From NCBI RefSeq assembly GCF_000698575.1, contig NZ_JFHD01000051.1:1-34352 (forward strand): a DNA stretch of 34,352 nucleotides, in the 5' to 3' direction. The translations under genes and the position numbers were made by a program. This DNA is from Caballeronia zhejiangensis (GTDB lineage Bacteria > Pseudomonadota > Gammaproteobacteria > Burkholderiales > Burkholderiaceae). Within the stretch, counting starts at the first letter, position 1. The number at the start of each line of letters is the position of its first letter. The notes under the pieces were generated by a model. That model ran no database searches. It saw only the letters and a list, made by a program, of their open reading frames with translations, and had not been told where the DNA came from. Positions 25,616-32,555 of the stretch are shown here, piece after piece.

Positions 25616-26461
25616 TCAGGTGGCGTGCAGACGAGGATGCTCCTGCCCCCACGCGATCAGATCGCGCTTGGTCCGCACGCCGAGCTTCGCGAACGCGCGC
25701 TTCACATACGACTCGGCCGTACCGATTCGCACACCGATGATTTCCGCCGCTTCGGGCACCGTGCGGCCCGTAATCAGATGCGTGCAGATCTCGTATTCGC
25801 GCTTCGACAGACGCACGCGATCCTCGGCGATGCGCGCATCGAACTGAGCGAGCGGATGCAGGAACGACGTCGGATGCGCGACGCGTTTCGCGGCGCTCGT
25901 CGAAGCATGCAGCTCCAGCAGCGGAAACAGGAACTCGCTCACGTTGCGAAAGCGGTTCATCTCGGCGAGCGTGAACGGCGGCGCATCGAGCGCGCGTTCG
26001 AGCGCGATGGAATCCTGCGCGTGCGGCGTGCCGCGCGCGAGCACGCATTCGTGCGCGATCGACGCTTCGTCGAAGAGCCGCTGACGGAATTCGCCCGGCG
26101 GAATCGCGCCGATATCGCGCACGACGAGCATCGTCCCGACCTTGCCGCGAATGCCCGCGAAGAGCGGATCGCTGTCGTAGAAGCGGTCGTAGTACAGCGT
26201 CATGACATCGGAGATGACGCTCGTGTCCATGCCGACGCCGCTGCTGCCGATCCACTCGCAGCGAAACCCCGTGGGCTTGCTGCGATCGACGCGCGAACGT
26301 TCGATGTGCACGACATTGAGCGGCACGACTTCATTGAGAAGCAGCGTGAGACGCGGCACGAAATCCGGCGTGCCGACAGCTTCGATGACTTTGCCGAGCG
26401 TCTTGAAAGACAGCGGAAACGCGGCTTGATCCTGATTGAGCGGGGGTACGTTGAGCAGCAT
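25616..26461 (-). CDS. LuxR-family transcriptional regulator
   Basis: A 281-aa regulator with a C-terminal LuxR HTH: LSKREYEICTHLITGRTVPEAAEIIGVRIGTAESYVKRAFAKLGVRTKRDLIAW (about 217-270). The N-terminal two thirds has no autoinducer-type or response-regulator motif I recognise and may bind a small molecule. Start at 26461 (MLLNVPPLN) lacks a strong ribosome site; the frame stays open 48 nt further. It is divergent from the cupin gene, across several palindromes, and lies upstream of gbuA-ALDH. Probably a specific regulator of the locus. Confidence 0.85.
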   Translation of the reverse strand: MLLNVPPLNQDQAAFPLSFKTLGKVIEAVGTPDFVPRLTLLLNEVVPLNVVHIERSRVDRSKPTGFRCEWIGSSGVGMDTSVISDVMTLYYDRFYDSDPLFAGIRGKVGTMLVVRDIGAIPPGEFRQRLFDEASIAHECVLARGTPHAQDSIALERALDAPPFTLAEMNRFRNVSEFLFPLLELHASTSAAKRVAHPTSFLHPLAQFDARIAEDRVRLSKREYEICTHLITGRTVPEAAEIIGVRIGTAESYVKRAFAKLGVRTKRDLIAWGQEHPRLHAT

Positions 26462-26532
26462 GGCGCGCCCCAAAGAAAAGGCTGTCCGATTGTAGATCAA
26501 GCGCCGCATCGCCCGCCAGACGGGGATTTCGA

Positions 26533-26550
26533 GGTAACTAGGTATTTACC
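26533..26550. promoter_or_regulatory. Inverted repeat in the luxR/cupin divergent region (1)
   Basis: GGTAA and TTACC around the 8-nt CTAGGTAT. With the larger pair at 26594-26616 it sits between two divergent transcription units, so it is a plausible regulator site. The arms are short. Confidence 0.35.
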
Positions 26551-26575
26551 CGCAGATCGCTGAAACGCGGCTTGT

Positions 26576-26616
26576 CCCCCCTGCGGGGGGGCATACCGGG
26601 GCATGTCGACCCGGTA
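26576..26616. promoter_or_regulatory. Two adjacent stems in the luxR/cupin divergent region (2)
   Basis: First, six C's and a run of seven G's around TGC (26576-26591). Next, TACCGGG (26594-26600) and CCCGGTA (26610-26616) around 9 nt. They lie about 50-90 nt before the cupin start; the second looks like an operator, the first like a GC-clamp hairpin. Confidence 0.38.
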
Positions 26617-26662
26617 ACTTTGGCGCACCGATTCATTGAAAACGACGCACCGAAGGAAACAC

Positions 26663-27010
26663 ATGAGCAAGCTGATTCAGGACATCGCGCCGCTGGGCGC
26701 TGGCATCGGGCAATTCACGCAACTCGATTACGGCATGGACGAAAGCGACTGGCGCGCGGCCGAAGGCAAGACCGGCAACTACGTGATCGGCTGGTGGGAA
26801 GGCAAGGTCGGCGCCGTCGATTTCCCCGCGACCACCGCCGACGAAGCCGTCTGGCTCGTCGAAGGCCGCATCGCGCTGACCGATATGAACGGCGCGCGCC
26901 GCGAGTTCGCGGCGGGCGAGGGCTATCTGCTGCCGGCCGGTTTCGCGGGCCGCTGGGAAACGATCGAGGACGCGAAGAAGTTCTACGTCGTGCTCGAACC
27001 GCAGCAATAA
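26663..27010 (+). CDS. Small cupin (DUF861, cupin_3 family)
   Basis: A 115-aa single-domain cupin. The sequence has the DUF861 layout: VIGWWEGKVGAVDFPATTADEAVWLVEGRIALTDMNG, then AAGEGYLLPAGFAGRWETIEDAKKFYVVLEPQQ. Enzymes of this group include (S)-ureidoglycine aminohydrolase-related and EutQ-like folds; many have no assigned reaction. The typical metal-binding His cluster is largely missing, so it may be a binding/sensor rather than a catalytic cupin. ATG at 26663 has GAAGGA. It is followed 33 nt later by the FAD enzyme. Confidence 0.85.
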   Translation: MSKLIQDIAPLGAGIGQFTQLDYGMDESDWRAAEGKTGNYVIGWWEGKVGAVDFPATTADEAVWLVEGRIALTDMNGARREFAAGEGYLLPAGFAGRWETIEDAKKFYVVLEPQQ

Positions 27011-27043
27011 CGTCGCGCACCGCGCCCGAGGAGGAGACACGTC

Positions 27044-28510
27044 ATGAACGAAAGCGCGCAACTGTTCGAAGCCGACTTCGCCGCACCCGGCGCATCGCGC
27101 GATGTGCGCCGCAAGCGGGCCCGACTGACCGTCGAAGAAGCACTCGCCCGCACGAAGCTCTGTCCCTACTGGCTCGACAATCCCGCCGAGCCGCCGGCCG
27201 AACCGTCGCTCGCGGGCGAAACACGCGCCGATCTGCTGATCGTCGGCGGCGGCTTCACCGGCTTGTGGGCCGCCGTGCAGGCGAAAGAGCAGATGCCCGA
27301 ACTCGACGTCGTGCTGATCGAAGCAGGACGGGTCGCGCACGGCGCATCGGGGCGCGCGGGCGGCATCATCTCGACATCGGTGATGCACGGCCTGCCCAAC
27401 GCCGTGCGGGTCTTTCCGAACGATATCGCCGAGCTCGAAGCCTTCGGCCAGCGCAATCTCGACGGCTTCGAAGAGACGCTCGAACGCTACGGCATCGACG
27501 CCGATATCGAATGGAACGGCGAGATGACGGTCGCCGTCGATCCCGAGCATATCGACCATCTGCGTGCCGATTACGATCTGCACAGATCGTATGGCCACGA
27601 CGTCACACTGCTCGACGCCGCGGCCACGCGCGAACAACTCGATTCGCCGCTGTTCGCGGGTGCGCTGTGGTCGCGCAATCGCAGCGGCATCGTGCATCCG
27701 GCGAAGCTCGCGTGGGGTCTCAAGCGCGCGGCGCTCGAACTCGGCGTGCGGCTTTACGAGCACAGTCCGCTGATCGACGTGATCGACGAAGGCGCGACCG
27801 TCTTCGTGACGACGCCCGCGGGCAGCGTGCGCGCGCCGCGCGTGCTGTTGGGCAGCGGCACCGCGAAAGTCGGCATTCCGGATATCAACCGGCGCGTCCT
27901 GCAAGTGCGCGATCACGTACTCGCGACCGAGCCGCTCACCGGCGAGCAACTTGCGCGCATCGGCTGGAAGCAGCGTCAGGGCATCTACGACACGCGCACG
28001 CAGCTCAACTATTTCCGCCTCACGAAGAACAACAACATCATCTTCGGCGGCCTCGTGAGTTATCACTTCGATGGCGATCCGAATCCGCCGCGCGATCGGC
28101 AGCGCGACACGTACTACCGTCTCGCGGAGGCGTTCTACAAGACGTTCCCGCAACTGAGCGACGTGCGTTTCTCGCACGCGTGGGGCGGTCCGATCGACTA
28201 CTGCTCGCGCGGATCGGTATTCGCGAAGCGCTATCTCGGCGACAAGGCCGTGTTCGTCGCGGGCTACACCGGCTTCGGCGTGGCCGCGAGCCGCTTCGGC
28301 GCGTTCATGGGCCTGAACATCCTTTTCGATCGCGACAGTCCCGAGCGCGCGCTCGACATCGCCAATCGAAGCCCGACCTACATTCCGCCCGAGCCGGTGC
28401 GATGGCTCGCCGCGAAAGTCACGTTCCACGCATTCGACGGCGCCGATGCCGAGGGCGGCTGGAAGCGCGCGTGGATCAAGGGCATCAAGGCGATGGGCTT
28501 CCCGATGTGA
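27044..28510 (+). CDS. FAD-dependent amine oxidase-like oxidoreductase (PuuB/DAO)
   Basis: DAO-family flavoenzyme, 488 aa. The N-terminal PYWLDNPAEPP and FAD dinucleotide motif VGGGFTGLWAA (about 67-77) fit gamma-glutamylputrescine oxidase-type enzymes. Conserved further blocks: HGASGRAGGIISTSVMHG, RNRSGIVHPAKLAWGL and the C-terminal FVAGYTGFGVAASRFGAFM, which closes the FAD site. Probably oxidises a secondary or primary amine to an aldehyde with H2O2 or acceptor. Context with an ALDH and ureohydrolase suggests agmatine or another guanidino-amine as source, an inference. It lies between the cupin and the LysR gene, 10 nt from the latter. Confidence 0.88.
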   Translation: MNESAQLFEADFAAPGASRDVRRKRARLTVEEALARTKLCPYWLDNPAEPPAEPSLAGETRADLLIVGGGFTGLWAAVQAKEQMPELDVVLIEAGRVAHGASGRAGGIISTSVMHGLPNAVRVFPNDIAELEAFGQRNLDGFEETLERYGIDADIEWNGEMTVAVDPEHIDHLRADYDLHRSYGHDVTLLDAAATREQLDSPLFAGALWSRNRSGIVHPAKLAWGLKRAALELGVRLYEHSPLIDVIDEGATVFVTTPAGSVRAPRVLLGSGTAKVGIPDINRRVLQVRDHVLATEPLTGEQLARIGWKQRQGIYDTRTQLNYFRLTKNNNIIFGGLVSYHFDGDPNPPRDRQRDTYYRLAEAFYKTFPQLSDVRFSHAWGGPIDYCSRGSVFAKRYLGDKAVFVAGYTGFGVAASRFGAFMGLNILFDRDSPERALDIANRSPTYIPPEPVRWLAAKVTFHAFDGADAEGGWKRAWIKGIKAMGFPM

Positions 28511-28520
28511 GCGCGACGAC

Positions 28521-29471
28521 ATGTTCTCCAATACATCCGATCTCGACCTTCGCCTCGTGCGCGTCTTTCTCGCGGTCGTCGACGCGCGCGGCATCACCGC
28601 CGCGCAAGCGTCGCTCGGCGTGCGCCAGTCGACCATCAGCTCGCAGCTTTCCGCGCTGGAGGCGCGCGTCGGCTTCAGGCTGTGCGAACGCGGACGCGGC
28701 GGCTTTCGGCTGACGTCCAAAGGCGAGCGTTTCGTGATGTCGGCGCGGGCGCTGATCGGCGCGACATCGCAATTCGTCGCGCAGGTGCGCGACATCGATC
28801 GCAAGCTGGTCGGCACGCTGTCGATCGGGTTGATCGGACAGGCATCGCATGTCGAGAACGCGCGGCTCGCGGAAGCTATCGGCGCATTTCGAAAGCGCGA
28901 TCAGGCCGTGCGTTTCGCGATGCACGTCGCGCCGCCGCAGGAACTCGAAGAAAGCCTCGTCAATCGCGAACTCGATCTGGCGATCGGCTATTTCTGGCAT
29001 CGCGTCGCGGGGCTGTCGTACAGCAGGCTGTTCAACGAGCGGCAAGTGATCTGTTGCGGGCGCGGACATCCGCTCTTTCATGCGGACCCGCTCGTGACGC
29101 TCGACGATCTGCGCGCGCACGACTGGATCTGGCGCAGCTATCCGGTGCCGGAAGAACTCGCGGGCATCGGCGAGCGGCGCGTGACGGCGATCGCGGACAG
29201 CATCGACGCGGCCACCGTGCTGATCCTGTCGGGCAGTCATATCGGCTATTTGCCCGCGCATCACGCGGACGCCTTCGAGCAGCGCGGACTGGTCCGCGTG
29301 CTGGGACGCACCGCGTTCGGCTTCGACGTGCCGCTGCATCTCGCGATGAAGCGCGACATGGCCGACAAAGCCATCGTTCGAGCCTTCTGTGAAGACCTTT
29401 TCGGCGTCTATGGCGCGCGCGAGATTCATCACGATGAGCCTGAACGCGCGGTAGCAACGTGCCCGATGTGA
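28521..29471 (+). CDS. LysR-family transcriptional regulator
   Basis: A 316-aa LTTR with N-terminal winged HTH (LRLVRVFLAVVDARGITAAQASLGVRQSTISSQLSALEARVG, about 10-52) and a standard periplasmic-binding-like effector domain. It starts 10 nt after the FAD enzyme in the same direction, so it is part of that operon and probably autoregulated. P. aeruginosa gbu/gpu clusters also carry a LysR regulator next to the ureohydrolase, which makes it a candidate guanidino-acid sensor. The T-N11-A type target has not been located with confidence. Confidence 0.92.
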   Translation: MFSNTSDLDLRLVRVFLAVVDARGITAAQASLGVRQSTISSQLSALEARVGFRLCERGRGGFRLTSKGERFVMSARALIGATSQFVAQVRDIDRKLVGTLSIGLIGQASHVENARLAEAIGAFRKRDQAVRFAMHVAPPQELEESLVNRELDLAIGYFWHRVAGLSYSRLFNERQVICCGRGHPLFHADPLVTLDDLRAHDWIWRSYPVPEELAGIGERRVTAIADSIDAATVLILSGSHIGYLPAHHADAFEQRGLVRVLGRTAFGFDVPLHLAMKRDMADKAIVRAFCEDLFGVYGAREIHHDEPERAVATCPM

Positions 29472-29508
29472 ACGCCTTGACGACGCCTTGATGACGCATT
29501 ACGGCGCG

Positions 29509-29528
29509 CATTCCGACGCAACGGAATG
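29509..29528. promoter_or_regulatory. Inverted repeat between lysR and the NCS1 permease
   Basis: CATTCCG and CGGAATG around 6 nt, about 30 nt before the permease start codon. It may be a terminator of the preceding operon or an operator of the permease. The layout (TCCG-N6-CGGA) repeats that of the palindrome before the ABC importer. Confidence 0.45.
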
Positions 29529-29556
29529 ACCGCCGATAACAATGGAGCGAGACAAC

Positions 29557-31095
29557 ATGGCAGACAACACCAGCGACAGCACCAGCATCACGAAGATCGA
29601 AACCTACGGTTTCGAGCGCATTCCCGACGCTTCGCGATACGCGCGGCCCATCGATCTGTTCCGCCTGCTGTTCGGCGGCTGCAATACGTTTTCGACTTCG
29701 GTGCTCGGCAGCTTTCCGGTGCTCGTCGGCCTTTCGTTCGAAGCGAGCGTGTGGTCCATCGTGATCGGCGTGCTCGCGGGCACCTGCATGCTCGCGCCGA
29801 TGAGCCTCTTCGGGCCGCGCAACGGCACGAGCGATCCGGTGTCGTCGGGGGCGCACTTCGGCATTCATGGCCGCATCGTCGGATCGTTTCTCGCGGTGCT
29901 CACATCGGTCGCGTTCTTCTCGCTCGCCGTATGGAGTTCGGGCGATGCGCTCGTCGGCGGCGCGCACGACATGATCGGCTTGCCGGTCAATCCGTGGACG
30001 CTCGGCACGGCGTATCTGGTGTTCGCGGTGCTCGTGCTGATCGTCTGCATCTACGGATTTCGCTTCATGCTGTGGGTGAACAAGATCGCCGTGTGGGCGG
30101 CGAGCCTCATGTTCGTACTCGGCGCATTCGCGTTCGCGAAGCCTTTCGACGTCCACTACGCGGGCGCGCTTCAGCACGGCAGCGCAGGCTTCTGGGCGGC
30201 GTTCGTCGGCGCGGCGCTGGTCGCGTTGAGCAATCCGGTTTCGTTCGCGTCGACGCTCGGCGACTGGGCGCGCTACATTCCGCAATCAACGCCGCGCCAC
30301 CGCGTGATGGGCGCCGTGTTTCTCGCGCAGATCGCGACGTTCTTGCCGTTCCTCTTCGGCCTCGTCACCGCGACGATCATCGCGACGCAAGCGCCGAGCT
30401 TCATCAGCTCGAACGACTACGTGGGCGGCTTGCTTGCGGTATCGCCGCGCTGGTTCCTGTTGCCGATGTGTCTGATCGCGATCATCGGCGGACTGTCGAC
30501 GGGCACGACCGCGCTCTACGGCACGGGCCTCGACACGTCGAGCATGTTCCCGAAGTTCCTCAACCGCGTGCGCGCGACGGCGCTGATCGGCCTGCTCGCC
30601 ATCGGCTTCATTTTCGTGGGGCGTTTCGCGTTCAACCTCGTGGAAAGCGTGGCGACGTTCTCGACGCTCATCTGCACCTTCAGTTGCCCGTGGATGGCGA
30701 TCATGGTGATCGGCTTCGTGCAGCGCGGCGGTTTCTATCTGGCCGACGATCTGCAAGTGTTCAATCGCGGCGGGCGCGGCGGCCACTATTGGTATAGCCA
30801 CGGCTGGAACTGGCGCGCGATGGGCGCATGGCTGCCGGCCGCGTTCATCGGGCTGACGTTCGTGAATCTGCCGGGACAGTTCGCCGGGCCGCTCGGCGCG
30901 CTCGCGGGCGGCTGCGATCTCAGCGTGCCGGTTTCGTTCGTCGTGGGCGGCGCGCTGTATCTGACGATGCTGCGGCTCTTTCCCGAACCCGACGCCGTTC
31001 ACGGTCCGCAAGGGCGCCGTCTCGTCGGCGCGTCGCGCGAATCTTCACGCACGAGCGCGCACGTTCCGATCACGGCGCGCGTGCGCGAGGATTGA
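29557..31095 (+). CDS. NCS1-family permease (cytosine/purine/allantoin-type)
   Basis: Nucleobase:cation symporter-1 member, 512 aa, about 12 TM helices. The N-terminal YGFERIPDASRYARPIDLFRLLFGGCNT and TM-region APMSLFGPRNGTSDPVSSGAHFG fit the family. It could import a nucleobase, allantoin-like compound or small guanidino/ureide compound; the last is favoured by neighbours, as a related NCS1-type transporter sits in gbu-type clusters. ATG at 29557 follows GGAG (29544-29547); an earlier ATG 15 nt upstream is also open. The C-terminal tail is hydrophilic. Confidence 0.88.
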   Translation: MADNTSDSTSITKIETYGFERIPDASRYARPIDLFRLLFGGCNTFSTSVLGSFPVLVGLSFEASVWSIVIGVLAGTCMLAPMSLFGPRNGTSDPVSSGAHFGIHGRIVGSFLAVLTSVAFFSLAVWSSGDALVGGAHDMIGLPVNPWTLGTAYLVFAVLVLIVCIYGFRFMLWVNKIAVWAASLMFVLGAFAFAKPFDVHYAGALQHGSAGFWAAFVGAALVALSNPVSFASTLGDWARYIPQSTPRHRVMGAVFLAQIATFLPFLFGLVTATIIATQAPSFISSNDYVGGLLAVSPRWFLLPMCLIAIIGGLSTGTTALYGTGLDTSSMFPKFLNRVRATALIGLLAIGFIFVGRFAFNLVESVATFSTLICTFSCPWMAIMVIGFVQRGGFYLADDLQVFNRGGRGGHYWYSHGWNWRAMGAWLPAAFIGLTFVNLPGQFAGPLGALAGGCDLSVPVSFVVGGALYLTMLRLFPEPDAVHGPQGRRLVGASRESSRTSAHVPITARVRED

Positions 31096-31275
31096 CTTTC
31101 ATAACGCTCGTCTATTCGAACATTCGGACGATAGATTTAATCCACCGTTGATCCAGCGCTTTTCCAGTATCGGTTCAACACATGGACGTTATTGACGCGT
31201 GTGTTTCAGTGCGGATCGCAAAGGCGATCCGAGACGGAATACATCGCGTTCCGGCATTTCCCGACAGGAGACGAG

Positions 31276-31710
31276 ATGTCCGAGCCGAAACATCCAGCCG
31301 ATGCAGAAGCGCGTCGAGTCTTTCTGAAGAACGTTGCGGTCGCCGGCATGGCGACGGGCCTGTCGGGCGTCGTAGGCGATGCGCTGGCGCAGGCCGACGC
31401 GTCGCCATCGGGCGGGACGGGCGCGGCGTCGAAGCCGGCGACGCGCGCGACGCTCGACATCAATCAGCAGTACGCCAACTTCCTTAACTTCGCGGATGCA
31501 CAGGACTTCGAGGACGCAACCGACGCATCGCGGCGCAGCAACATCGTCGTGATGCCGGAGGCGGGCTTGCGCGCATGGCTCGCCGGACGGATCGGCGCGC
31601 GCGCGGCGCTCGGCGATGCGCTCTTTCACGTCGACGCGCCGGCGCTCGCCGGAACGACGCTGGCGACGATGCTCGCGAGCGCCGAATCTTCCGTGGCCGA
31701 CGCGCGCTGA
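31276..31710 (+). CDS. Tat-exported small protein, 144 aa
   Basis: Twin-arginine signal: RRVFLKNVAVAGMATGLSG at residues 13-31, with a likely cleavage near ALAQ-A (about 39). The mature part has NQQYANFLNFADAQDFEDA, which recalls the N-terminus of alkyl/aryl sulfatases (SdsA1-type, typical …FADRQDFEDARRGF), but only for about 25 residues; the metallo-beta-lactamase domain is missing. The remaining C-terminal part (MPEAGLRAWLAGRIGARAALGD and on) is weakly like the last helices of that family. It may be a remnant with an internal deletion or an unrelated protein. ATG 31276 follows AGGAGA. The next gene starts 10 nt later. Confidence 0.6.
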   Translation: MSEPKHPADAEARRVFLKNVAVAGMATGLSGVVGDALAQADASPSGGTGAASKPATRATLDINQQYANFLNFADAQDFEDATDASRRSNIVVMPEAGLRAWLAGRIGARAALGDALFHVDAPALAGTTLATMLASAESSVADAR

Positions 31711-31720
31711 AGGAGCGCCG

Positions 31721-32485
31721 ATGACGGTTTTAGTCGATCATCCGGAAGGTTTGTTCGTCGTGCTGCTCGCGCTGTTCATCGGCGCGGTGGCGTGCGGCGC
31801 GCACGTATTGCGGCGCTTCGCCGTGCTGCCGCCGGAGGATCGCGAAGACTTCAACATCATCCAGACTTCCACGCTGACCTTGCTTGCGCTGCTCGTCGGC
31901 TTCAGCCTTTCGATGGCGGTGAATCGCTACGACTTGCGCAAGACGCTGGAGGAAAGCGAGGCGAACGCGATCGGCACCGAATATGCGCGCGCCGATCTCG
32001 TCGATGCCGCGACCGGCGCGAAGATCAAGTCCGCGCTGCTCCGCTATACGAAGCTGAGACTGGCGAACTACACGACGCGCGCGCCCGATGCGCTCGCGAC
32101 GATCGTCCGCGATACGTCGAATGTCGAAACGGAGCTGTGGCAGCTCGCGACGCAAGTGGCGAAGGATCAGCCGACGCCCATCGGCGCGCTCGTCGTCGCC
32201 GGCATGAACGACGTGCTGAACTCGCAGGACTACTCGGAGGCAGCGCGCATCAACCATATTCCGCTGGGCGCGTGGTATCTGATGATCATCATCGCGCTGC
32301 TCGGCTGCGTGATGCAGGGCTACGGCGCGAAGGGCAAGCTGACCAAAGGGCTGCTCATCACGATTCTTCCGGCGACGGTCGCGCTGTCACTCGCGCTGAT
32401 CGCCGACATCGACAGTCCGAAAGGCGGATTGATCCGCGTCGAGCCGCGCGATCTCACGCGGTTGCTGCAGTCGATCGGAGCGTGA
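31721..32485 (+). CDS. DUF4239 (bestrophin-like) membrane protein
   Basis: A 254-aa membrane protein with four predicted TM helices: about 11-29, 48-66, 187-207 and 213-234. The block LLALLVGFSLSMAVNRYDLRKTLEESEANAIGTEYAR, followed by a soluble helical part (about 80-180), is the DUF4239 hallmark. Function of the family is unknown. AAGGAG precedes ATG 31721, 10 nt after the Tat-protein stop, so the two are likely cotranscribed. No transport motif is recognised. Confidence 0.8.
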   Translation: MTVLVDHPEGLFVVLLALFIGAVACGAHVLRRFAVLPPEDREDFNIIQTSTLTLLALLVGFSLSMAVNRYDLRKTLEESEANAIGTEYARADLVDAATGAKIKSALLRYTKLRLANYTTRAPDALATIVRDTSNVETELWQLATQVAKDQPTPIGALVVAGMNDVLNSQDYSEAARINHIPLGAWYLMIIIALLGCVMQGYGAKGKLTKGLLITILPATVALSLALIADIDSPKGGLIRVEPRDLTRLLQSIGA

Positions 32486-32555
32486 GAGCCATGGCGCGCG
32501 TCCGGCTGCGTGCTATCTTTTTGAGTGGAAGCAGATCTTCCGCCCAGGAGAGATC

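Noticed and set aside
26633..28816. 727-aa ORF on minus opposite the cupin, FAD enzyme and lysR
   Set aside because: It spans three well-supported plus-strand genes; composition typical of an antisense frame.
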